Shown piece by piece: positions 55,136 to 64,000 of a stretch of 64,000 bases of DNA. The position numbers and the translations under genes were made by a program. The notes beneath the pieces are model-generated. The model saw only the letters and a program-made list of their open reading frames with translations. It did not search any database and had not been told where the DNA came from. The stretch's first letter is position 1. Each line of letters starts with the position of its first letter. Source of the stretch: Labia minor (lineage: Eukaryota > Arthropoda > Insecta > Dermaptera > Spongiphoridae); NCBI GenBank assembly GCA_963082975.1, contig OY720348.1:71635719-71699718 (forward strand), read 5' to 3'.

Positions 55136-56067
55136 ATATATTTATGCAATTTGTGAAAATTCATTTTTTTTTTTAAATTTCATTATTTATTTAAGATTTA
55201 TATAGCATTATTAATTTATTTTAAATTATTTGAGATATATTTACAAAGAGAATCTACCATGGACCATGACGATAAGATAAATAATATTAAATTATATATA
55301 TAAAAAATCAATTCAAGAAAATATTAATCAAAAGAAATGAAGAAAAACAAAACAATAGACAATTGAATTAATTTAAAAATATATTAATTCAATTTAATAA
55401 ATAATAATTGTATTGAAAATTAGTGAAGAATAAAATAATATAAATGTTGTTCTCGAGATGGCAAAAGATAAAATAAATGAATTAAAATAAAATAAATAAA
55501 TAAGATAAATGAACTGACAAATACAAGATTATTGTTATTATTAAGACCTAAAACAAACAAAACGATAAGAAGGAAATAAAAGAATGATTAAAGAAATAAT
55601 ATATGTATGGTAAAATGTGCAAATATAAAAATCAAATAAACCAACAGAATAGAATAGAATGGAATAATGAATGATTAATCATACCACATACTCAAAGAGG
55701 TATAATAGAGATGGAACAGTGCAATAAATGCATCGTATTAATCCATTTGATTTGGGAATAATATTGATATTACCTGTGCAGAGAAAGAGAGAGAGAGAGA
55801 GAGAACAAAAGAAGCTAGAAAATACAATAAACTGCTTTGTTGGGTCTAGGATCATTGTTTAAACCATCTGAATTAGATCCAAATAGTAGTATAGAAGAAA
55901 AGCAAATATGAATATTGAAAATGGAAGAGAATTTAAAGAAAATAAAAATAAAAGAAATTAAGGTTGAAAGTATGGTTTCTAGACATAAATTCAAGTTGAG
56001 AATAGAACGAGAGAAACCAATCTCAAATTTTAGGAAAATTTCAAAAAAAAAAATTTATTTTATTTCT

Positions 56068-56221
56068 TAATAAATAAGTAGACTCTTGAGTGGTTTAGTG
56101 GTTAGCACGACAGTCTACCACGCTGTTCGAGTTCGAGCGTAGGAAAATTCAATAATTAATAATTTTTCTTTAAAGCTTTGAATGATTTTCCAGGTCTAAC
56201 CGCAAATAATAATAAATAAGT
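56068..56221 (+). repeat. tRNA-derived SINE, family 2, copy 1, with 12-bp target duplication
   Basis: The element 56080-56209 (130 bp) is bounded by TAATAAATAAGT at 56068-56079 and 56210-56221. It opens GACTCTTGAGTGGTTTAGTG, GTTAGCACGACAGTCTACCA and then GTTCGAGTTCGAGC, which follow tRNA boxes A and B. A short unrelated body, TAGGAAAATTCAATAATTAA and onward, ends in an AAT repeat. Confidence 0.9.
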
Positions 56222-56339
56222 TTTAAGGCATACGTTAATTTTTGTTATCTAATATTAGGAATATCTAAGAAAAGTGATATTTATTTATTACTACCTAATA
56301 TCATTATTATAGGAAACAGAGACAGTTGTTGACACTCTA

Positions 56340-56585
56340 CTATAGTCCGAGAGATGAAAGTTAGTGCACGAGCCGACCCCCACCCTCGGCCAATCAGTTC
56401 CCGCGCTTGCCTCCACAATTCCAACGAAATCACACCGCGCATCTCTGTTGCGCATATCACATTTTTATAGTTTAGTTTGAGAGAGTAGAAGACTGTGGTG
56501 GAAGGGAAATCACTCTAGGAGGGGGTACCCCCGCCTCTCCTGGCCGCCACCTCTCATGCACCAACTTTCATCGCCCGGACTATAG
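56340..56585. mobile_element. GC-rich MITE with CTATAGTCCG ends
   Basis: A 246-bp element. Left end CTATAGTCCGAGAGATGAAA; right end, inverted, CTATAGTCCGGGCGATGAAA. The TIRs extend for about 33 bp with few mismatches. The interior is GC-rich (CCCCCACCCTCGGCC; GGAGGGGGTACCCCC) and noncoding. Superfamily unknown. Confidence 0.85.
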
Positions 56586-57518
56586 TCATTGCCACCTTTT
56601 CGTTAAAGTTTAAAATATAAGATTCATGTGAACGAATTTGGCGGAGGAGTTGAAGGGCATTGAAAACAGATTGATCTGCCAATTCGAATTTCACATATAA
56701 AATAAAATAAAAAACATTAAAAAAATTCAAATTCCAACACTCGATGTATTTGAAAATTACTTTACTTCATTGGTTAATAATCAAGCTTTCTTGATGCAAC
56801 AATCAAAATTCGAAATAATGATTTTTTTAAAAATGGTTAATTCATGTTATTTTAATTTCTTAAATTAAAAATAAACTAATTCTAATATTTAGCTATAAAT
56901 AATAAATTTGGTATATTTAATATACATTTAAGAAAAGAATATCTTATTGGAAAAAATAATTGAATTGAATTTTAGTTTAAATATTGTAAAGATTTAAACT
57001 AAATTGTTAAATAATTGTGAATGTATCATAGAAATAAAGAAGATGTAAAAAAGATTATATAAGATAAACGATACTCACATTCAACATTTTAAAAAGGAAT
57101 TATTGAAGAATTTTTAATCAATTTTACAGCAAACTCGGATCATCTCAAAAGCACCTAGAAAATATAGAATTAATTAAAACATTGTATTTTTTATTCTCAA
57201 ATCAAAAAAAGAAAGAAAAGAATAAATTTGAATTTAAAAATAATGATTATTGCATATGAAATTAATTTGATTTATCAAATTCTTTAAAAGAATATAAATA
57301 TTCTTTGCCATGATTTGAATATTATTTGAAATTAAAATTCAATATAATCCAATTCAATTTTAGTATTTGAATGATTAAAAAAAATTTGTTCATTTTTTTA
57401 TAAATTATATTAATGGTGATTGTTGAGTCTAACCGATTTATGATGGATTTGGATAAAACTTTACCAGTGGATTCCTTTTTAAATTCCAAATAAACTTTTC
57501 TAATGCAATTTTTTCGGG

Positions 57519-57842
57519 TCGCTTCTAGTTTACGAGATAAAAATTATTAAAGTTTTCATATAAATCCATTGATATTCTATTTAGCTACCATGTTTTATTA
57601 TTTGACCATCAGAGGGCTCTACAATTTTTTTTTATACGTTCGGTTTGGATATAAGAAGATTAAAAAATTAATTAAATAATTTTCCTCTATATCCAAACCG
57701 ACTTCTTATAAAAACCAAAAATTAGTGAATAAGTGAATAATTAGTGAATTAGTAAATAAAAAATTATTAAATGGCTGCTCATTCATAACTAGTTTATCTG
57801 TCCAATTTTAATAATTTTTATCTCGTAAACTAGAAGCGGTTA
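57519..57842. mobile_element. Foldback MITE, TTTACGAGATAAAAATT arms
   Basis: Inverted arms CGCTTCTAGTTTACGAGATA (left) and its complement at 57808-57838 are about 32 bp. An inner inverted pair, CGGTTTGGATATAAGAAG and ATATCCAAACCGACTTCTTA, lies near the centre. Noncoding. Confidence 0.75.
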
Positions 57843-57845
57843 CAC

Positions 57846-58112
57846 CAGTGATGTATTGGTAAAATAAGAAGTAAGGGAACGCATAGTGGGACCAAAAAAA
57901 GTCCCATTTTCAGCAAACTATTTTTTTCCATACAAGTTTTTATTTTTTCTTATTCTTACTATACAAAATATTAACGAACACAAAAAAAGAAATTCTAACA
58001 GTAGATTTAAATGGGAGTTGTCGGAACATGAAAAAGTACTGGAACGCGTTCCGGTTTTGAAAAAAGGTAAGGGAACGTCGTTCCCCCGCGTTCCCCTCCC
58101 AATACACCACTG
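57846..58112. mobile_element. hAT MITE
   Basis: Left end CAGTGATGTATTGGTAAAAT, right end CTCCCAATACACCACTG. Flanking octamers GGTTACAC and GATTAGAC agree at 6 of 8 positions. The interior has GTAAGGGAACG repeats and a GGAACGCGTTCC palindrome. The open frames over it, on both strands, are not a host gene. Confidence 0.8.
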
Positions 58113-58582
58113 GATTAGACTGAACAATTACCATATTGGTTCTATATATAATAAAATATATTTGATACAATGTAATATAAATTTCTATTATGTATTATTA
58201 TTATATAATGGATTACAATAATAGAAGTCCTGATTGACATCGGTTGAATATGTGCTGTTGTCAGGTGGCAATTTCAATTATACATACATTATATCTATAT
58301 ATATATATATATATATATATCAGTATTAGTGATTTTTCTTTTGAATGAAAATATCCTAACAATAATACTCTTTTGATGATTTATTTATTTATTATAGAAA
58401 TAATCCAATTTCAACAGTTATATAAACAAAAAAATTATAAATAGTTATTAATCTTTATAATAATTTTTTTTTTAAATAAATCGTCATATTTTGGGTTTAA
58501 AAAAAGGGAAACCTTTCATTTTTTAATGAAATTTTTATGTGTGTTTATATGTGTTTTGAATGATCTTTAATTGGTTTCTAAT

Positions 58583-58745
58583 TATTAAAGGGATTTTTAT
58601 TAAAAGACCATATATTTATATAATTTACATATTGAGTTAAATAAACCTACGTTTCGACTTCTTTTTCTGCAGTAGTTATCAAGTGTACGGTACTTGATAG
58701 TGAATGCAGAAAAAGCGGATTAATAAAAATCCCTTTAATAATTAT
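58583..58745. mobile_element. Foldback MITE, copy 2
   Basis: Outer arms TTATTAAAGGGATTTTTATT and its complement close the element. The centre has ACGTTTCGACTTC and a second nested hairpin, CTTTTTCTGCAG/TGCAGAAAAAG. It shares the outer arm with 5608-5735. Confidence 0.7.
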
Positions 58746-60153
58746 AAAAAAACCGCAAATATTTTAATAAATAAATTGTTTTCTAATTTTCTAAAACCAT
58801 AAAATTCCATCATTCTGATTCAATTCAAACTAAATATTTTCAAATTAATACTCTTTTGATGATTTATTTATTTATTATAAAAATAATCCAATTTCAACGT
58901 TTATATAAACAAAAAAATAGTAAAGAATTATTAACTAATAAAAAAGGATATAAATAAATAAATTAATCTTTATGATAATTTTTTTTTAAATAGATTAAAA
59001 TCGTCCATATTTTGGGTATAAAAAAATTGGAAACTTTTTGTTTTCAAGTGAAATTTGTTTGTTTTCAATGATCTTTTCTTGGTTTCTAATTTTTCTAAAA
59101 TCATAAATATTGATTAAATCCCATCATTCGGATTCAATTCAAACGAAATATTTTAAAATTTAGTGGATGATGATGCTCTAACAGGGTGCAATTTTGTTTT
59201 TATCTATGGAAGGAGTTTTAGTGATAATAAAGATTAGGATTTCTTTGGATATATAATAAGAATATACAGAAGTAAACACAGAGGATTGGCCGTTGCTTGT
59301 TGCACCCTGACACCTTTGTCATCCGATCCTTCCAAAATAATTATTCCCTTCCACATCCCCCACACTCTCCAATTATTTCCTTTTCATTTCTTATTCTCAT
59401 ACCTTTTGATTCTTTTCCATATCTCTCTGCACTCTGTAGTATAATGCCATTTTATATCAATCTTTCTTTTTAATTATCTCTCTCTCTCTTTCTTAAATAG
59501 AATTCGCTCCACTTTTTATTATAGCTTTTATTGTGCCTAGGTATATTCTCTGCTACATAAAACGTAGATTTTCTTTTCATTTCAACTTTTCAATCCAATT
59601 CGATTCCATTTAGATATGCGTATTCTATTATTGCCTTTAGATTTTTTTTAGCATTTAGTTTATCTCTAATTATAATATTTTATTTATTTTTTTTTATCAC
59701 CCTATAAGGCTTGTGGTTTGATGTTTGTTATTATTTATTCAATTCATTAAGGCTTTCTGGACGATTGAATTTTTTAAAAATAAACTTAAAAAAAAAAACA
59801 AAAAAAAAAAAAAAAAACGTAATATCGCGTTTAATAATAATCACAATTAAAACAATTTTCTAGATTCCACTTCACCTAAATATGGCACTAATTTCAATTA
59901 TGAAAATAATATTTTTTTTTTAATACACAACTAATAAATAATATATATCATATCATCTTCAACTAAATATTTATATTTATATATAAATATTAATATACAT
60001 ATATTAATATATATATATATATATATATTCAACAAATTCATTTTGAATTTGTTGTGGAGCCCTTAAATCTTCCTTTTAATTGCACTTTACAAAATTTGCT
60101 ACATGTTGCATGGAAATCCATTCTTGATATCAAAGTATAAACATAATTTGAAC

Positions 60154-60237
60154 AGGGTTCGACAAGTACCACTCACCAGAATATGATTAGACTTTTGGTT
60201 TTGTCTTTTTTTGGAAAGAATTTCTCGAACCCTGTCA
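60154..60237. mobile_element. Possible tiny hAT-like MITE
   Basis: ACAGGGTTCGACAAGTACCA at the left and TTTCTCGAACCCTGTCATTG at the right are inverted over about 12 bp. The flanking octamers do not match, so this is weak. Confidence 0.35.
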
Positions 60238-60462
60238 TTGGAGAACAACGCCAGCCAGTATCAATTATTGAATTACCTAAATAATGTGATAAATTTTCAG
60301 CTAAAACCTCTCTAACACTTAAAAATCTTAAAATTGTGTAGAAGTATTGGATTATTGATACCTCCAAATGTAATTTGAAGTTAACATGATCGGTTTTTTA
60401 ATAATAAATAAAAATAAAAAAAAAATAGCACTCTATTTTAATATAAATATATAAAAATATTT

Positions 60463-60608
60463 GACTCTTCAGTGGTCTAGTGGTTAGCACGACAGTCTAC
60501 CACACTGAAAATTCGAATTCGGGCCTAGGGAAATTCAATAATTAATAATTTATCTTTAAAAAATTCTGCGTTATCCTCAGGGTCTATCCACAATAATAAT
60601 AATAATAT
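60463..60608 (+). repeat. tRNA-derived SINE, family 2, copy 2
   Basis: GACTCTTCAGTGGTCTAGTG, GTTAGCACGACAGTCTACCA, then ATTCGAATTCGGGCC, matching the 56080 copy through the body and the AAT-repeat tail. The flanks share AATATTT on both sides, a short possible target duplication. Confidence 0.85.
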
Positions 60609-60862
60609 TTAATTATAACGATTAGAAAAAATTTTAAATATCTTTCCAATTCCATACTTTACTTCAATCCCTTGATTTCTCTCGTATTACAAAATTAAAA
60701 TAAGAAAATAATAAGGGAATTTATATCATCAAATTTATTATTATAGTTAAAGATTATCATTAAAATCTACCATTATATATTATTTTGCCAGTTGTGGTCC
60801 ATGGGCTTGCAGTTCATGAAATTTTGGGTATTTCGTAAATTTGGGTATTTATAATATATATA

Positions 60863-61300
60863 CGAGGGTGGGGTGAAAAGTTTCCGGCCTGACCAAGAAA
60901 AACGATGTTTTTAAATTTATTTTTTTGCTATATTTTTCAACATAATCGCCATCAAAACGCAATCATACATTTCTCATAACGGTGTTCTAATTAATTTAAT
61001 TAATTAATTAATTAAATTTAAGTCTTATCAACAGTTATGAATTCGTTTCGATTACGGCTATACAGTGCCAAGTTGTCGTAGAAATGGTTTTTCGAAGCAG
61101 TTTTTGGTCTAACGTTAGCAAACGCGGCACCCACGTTGCACACAGCTTTCCATATTCTAATGGTTGTGCAAAATATTTCGCACGCGTTCAGCTGACATCG
61201 TACAAATCTCAGCTATCTTGAATGTTGAAAAATAAAGAAAAAAAAAATTTAAAAACATCATTTTTCTTGGACAGGCCGGAAACTTTTCACCCCACCCTCG
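60863..61300. mobile_element. Internally deleted mariner element, copy 2
   Basis: A 438-bp relative of 9475-9940 with the same CGAGGGTGGGGTGAAAAGTT ends and the same transposase remnant, slightly shorter. The right TA flank is degraded. It sits in intron 2 of the CUB gene. Confidence 0.9.
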
Positions 61301-61319
61301 ATAATATGCATGGACCCAA

Positions 61320-61505
61320 AAAGATTAGATACTAGGAGTTCACGAAGAATTACAATAAGATTGGAATGGGCGGGACACACGTGATAAGTTTATTTAGGTT
61401 GGGTAGACGGTAGATAATTGAAAAGTAAATGTAACGGAATTGGAAGAGAACAGTATTCGGATTAAGGTGGATTATGGTAGGGTTTGTTGCAACCAACAAC
61501 TAGTT
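61320..61505 (+). pseudogene. Very decayed RTE-like LINE fragment
   Basis: RRITIRLEWAGHT and a Trp/Gly-rich remnant after several stops resemble the RxRLRWAGHVARM segment of the RTE family. The similarity is short. Confidence 0.4.
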
Positions 61506-61781
61506 CGATATCAAAATGATTGAAATTTAAATCACTGTTTATATAACATACCAATGTGTATATACGGTATAGTTACATTTTTTTAATTATTAATCAACAG
61601 ATACATTTTTTGGACCAAAATGAATGAAATCTTGATTAGAAATTAATCTAAAGGAACGGTTTAAGGAATTTTGTATATTGGATTGTTTTATCAAGGGAAT
61701 CTGTTGTCATAACATAACGATAACATATTTTTTTGGATTATTGATTTAAAGAGTAAGTAAAGTAGATACTAAAGTAGATAG

Positions 61782-61817
61782 AAACAATACCTCCCTTACT
61801 ATCGTCGGTCGGTAAAA
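61782..61817 (-). mobile_element. Terminal fragment of TIR element H
   Basis: AACAATACCTCCCTTACTAT followed by CGTCGGTCGGTAAAAA, the same end as at 31720-31755. The rest of the element is absent. Confidence 0.65.
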
Positions 61818-63147
61818 ATTGGGTGACAATTTAGAGATGAGTGGAGGAGCAAGACCAGTTCCTAATCGGCCATTACTTTCGAGAGTATTTGAATTTGCAA
61901 TTTCATCTAAAATGGTTTTCTCCGAAACAAAACAGGATCGATAATTTAGAAACATGAACGTTAATTGAAAACTGACCCGTGTAATAATAAACCATCATCC
62001 CTTTTACAAACATTCATAATTTCATAGTAAAAAATTGAATTATTTTATTTTTCAGTTTGCTAAAAAATAAAATAAAAAAGAATGTTATTCATAGATTTGA
62101 TTAGGAAAAAAAAACAAAAAACAAAAAAAAAATATCGAACAATTTTTTTTTTGAATTAAATAATTTTTGTGGATGTTTATGAAATGTGAAACAAATTTCC
62201 CTGTTAGGAGAATTTTAGGTTTTGAAAAATTGATTTAAAGGAGATTTTTTCAAAATTATCCATATTGAAATTTTCCATCATTCTTTCTTATTTTAAAGAA
62301 AATAAAAACTTGAAAATTGCTAGGTTCATTCAAACTTCCCCTAATAATACCATCAAATTTATGAAATCAGAACTAGAACCATAGATTCACGATTCAGAAC
62401 AAATAATAAAATAAATAAATAAATAAAAATATGCTTCTGAGAAATAAATTGCACCATTTATAACAAATATTAAAAAAAAACATTTTGATTTTGGTGTTAT
62501 AATTAATCTTAATACTTAGTTTAACATTAATTAATTAATTTATTAAAGTTTTTTTGATGATTATCATGAAAAATCAAAGCTAAAATCATATTTAGGGAAT
62601 ACGAGTATTTATTTTTTCGTTAGATACCGATACAAAAATTTGAATTTGAAAATGAATTCTTTTGGTTTTTGGTAAAGTAACCCTTTTTTAGTATAAATAG
62701 TTGCTAGCTGATTCTATTATTAAAACATTAGCGCTTTCCAACATTTCAAATTGTATTTAATACACATAAAAATCAAAAACAAAAAAAATTGTATTACAAT
62801 ATTCTTGTCATCTCTCTCCCTCCCTTCCCCCCAAAAAAAAACAAAACAAAACAAAACAAATATAATATTTTTTAGGCGAGAAGATTAAATTATCAATGTT
62901 TGGTTCGAATCATTATATTGAAATTAACTTCGATTGAATTGATTTTGGTTATTTTATTATTATTATTATTATTATTATTTTTCAAAATTGAATATGCGTT
63001 TTCCAATGAAAAATTTTAGAACTGGCATACGAAAGTAATGAAAGGATTTAGGATATTAGAAAATCTGGATTAGAAACCAAATAAAACCAACTTTTGGATC
63101 GATTCTGTTTTGTTTGGATTCAACAATTGGTATCCATTATAACAATC

Positions 63148-63260
63148 AGGGCCCGCTTTAGAGGGCGGCAAACCAGGCATTCTTCTGGGGCGGCAAATCG
63201 GAACGGCGGCATTTTGTTTATAAATATAATAAATTTTACGAAAATAGGGGCGGCTATTTA
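63148..63260 (+). mobile_element. hAT-like 'GGGCGGCAAA' fragment
   Basis: CAGGGCCCGCTTTAGAGGGC, GGCAAACCAGGC and GGGGCGGCAAATCGG resemble the family at 12515 and 18834. No right terminus was found. It lies 190 bp before the CUB exon. Confidence 0.5.
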
Positions 63261-63450
63261 TTGGCTTAGAATTTGGATTGAAGTACAAGTATGGTTGGCG
63301 TATCGATTCAATGTGTGCTCCATTGTTGAGTTGTGTCATGTTGGCGTTGTTTCTCCATGGTGGGATTGTGGGATTGGATTTTGTAAACCAAGCGACCCGT
63401 TCGCCGTCCACATTCTCCACAAATCCCCAAGCTTGCAAACCTTCGCTCAG

Positions 63451-63628
63451 AATGCGACCGCACGTTCGTGAGTCGTCCCGGGGGACCTCTGAACGGGACA
63501 TTCACGGCACCGAGCTTCTTGAACCCGGAAGGGCATTCCCGGCAGTGCATCTACACGTTCCTGGCCGGACCCCGGCAGCGCGTCGAGCTGATATTCACGG
63601 CGTTCAGCCTGCGAGGCACCCCACCTGA
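63451..63628 (+). CDS. CUB-domain protein (suppressor of lurcher 1-like), first CUB exon
   Basis: A GC-rich exon of 178 bp between acceptor CCTTCGCTCAG and donor CCTGA|GTAAGTG. The frame continues from the phase-1 exon at 53260: Glu, then CDRTFVSRPGGPLNGTFTAP, SFLNPEGHSRQCIYTFLAGP, RQRVELIFTAFSLRGTPP, ending in phase 2 (GA). This is the first half of a CUB domain: Cys 1, the GG.xNGTF turn, the 'C.Y.F' second cysteine and the 'RVEL.F..F.L' strands. The text closely recalls the first CUB domain of insect suppressor of lurcher protein 1-like proteins (from memory). Nematode SOL-1 is a CUB protein that modulates AMPA-type glutamate receptors. The second half of the domain must lie beyond this window. 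Confidence 0.82.
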
Positions 63629-64000
63629 GTAAGTGACAGGAACTTTCAACCCCCTCCATAGACACGGAACTCCCTCCGCTTCCACGGCACTCCTTTATTG
63701 CCACCATCCAAGCCTCCTTTATAGCCACCATTGAACCAACCACTCGAAACGATCACCAACCCACCACCAACACACTCAATTGTTCATAGAATATTGTATT
63801 CAATTGTTCACCCTCACCCCCTCTTTTTCTCTCCCATTAGAATACGATAATTAACAAATAAATTAATATAACACTGCAACTTGCGATAATAAATATTACT
63901 ATTTTTTTTTAATTGAAAATCATATTTCAACTTAATTTTCTACACACTAAACCGAAATTACTTATTATTTTTTACTAGAATTTAAATATTACCTAGTAAA
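63629..64000 (+). other. Start of intron 3 of the CUB-domain gene
   Basis: Begins with a consensus GTAAGTG donor. C-rich for the first 150 bp (CCACCAACACACTCAATT), then AT-rich. No exon recognised before the window ends. Confidence 0.6.

Larger units (their letters stand above)
53261..63450 (+). other. Intron 2 of the CUB-domain gene, about 10.2 kb
   Basis: Donor GTGAGT at 53261 and acceptor CCTTCGCTCAG ending at 63450, with a pyrimidine-rich lead. The phases on both sides agree. It is filled with AT-rich DNA and the SINE, MITE and mariner insertions listed separately. Stretches 53261-54310, 55140-56067, 56590-57515, 58750-60150 and 61510-63145 hold no gene or recognised element beyond simple repeats: (AAT)n at 53461-53487, (GATA)-type at 53935-53957, (GA)n at 55785-55803, poly-A at 59789-59818 and (ATT)n at 62952-62980. 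Confidence 0.7.

Noticed and set aside
56080..56160. Functional tRNA gene
   Set aside because: The head is tRNA-like, but the second copy at 60463 shares the non-tRNA body and tail, and a target duplication bounds the whole 130 bp, so it is a SINE.
57886..58221. 111-codon + strand open frame
   Set aside because: It lies mostly within a hAT MITE (57846-58112) and runs on into AT-rich DNA.
63094..63471. 125-codon frame overlapping the CUB exon
   Set aside because: It is in a different register from the CUB peptide and starts in a MITE fragment; the CUB reading with proper splice sites is far better supported.

Overview
The window reads as a very AT-rich, intron-rich arthropod-type nuclear genome; I could not measure base composition, but by eye roughly three quarters of the bases are A or T. 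The evidence is GT-AG introns of many kilobases, a Jockey-clade non-LTR retrotransposon, RTE-type LINE tails, tRNA-derived SINEs, many mariner, hAT and pogo-like miniature elements, and Helentron-like repeats. I cannot name the species; an insect or another arthropod is the best reading. Nothing looks bacterial or viral, and I see no intact rRNA gene, tRNA gene or CRISPR array.

One host gene is well supported. It lies on the + strand in the last fifth of the window and runs off the right edge. A 64-bp 5' leader exon (51577-51640) is followed by an exon with the start codon and a signal peptide (53165-53260). After a 10.2-kb intron comes an exon encoding the start of a CUB domain (63451-63628). 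The splice phases agree across the long intron. The CUB sequence resembles the first CUB domain of insect 'suppressor of lurcher protein 1'-like proteins, which are secreted or membrane-anchored CUB proteins related to the nematode AMPA-receptor auxiliary subunit SOL-1.

The rest is mobile-element territory. 1-18 kb: RTE tail, MITEs, a SINE, Helentron-like elements (7.7-8.3 and 12.1-12.4 kb), a paired repeat family (8.5 and 13.6 kb), a mariner derivative (9.5 kb), and a TIR element flanked by a 43-bp direct repeat (14.6-15.3 kb). 18-32 kb: hAT MITEs with 8-bp target duplications, one carrying a nested element (31.0-31.9 kb), four further copies of the tRNA SINE, and a GC-rich island at 25.0-25.4 kb. 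33-44 kb: a second GC-rich block, an internally deleted mariner (34.3-35.1 kb), decayed LINE fragments, RTE tails and two more Helentron-like copies. 44.3-47.7 kb: a 5'-truncated Jockey element on the - strand, bounded by an 11-bp target-site duplication. 48-51 kb: another mariner derivative, repeats and LINE remnants. 51-64 kb: the CUB gene, its introns filled with RTE tails, MITEs and a second, 130-bp tRNA SINE.

Some elements are probably functionally linked. The SINEs presumably depended on a LINE partner for retroposition, and the mariner and hAT miniatures on transposases encoded elsewhere. I found no defence system or other novel multi-gene system. The most unusual items are the tRNA SINE that ends in a T run instead of an A tail, the Helentron-like family with asymmetric inverted repeats, and the element with the 43-bp flanking duplication.
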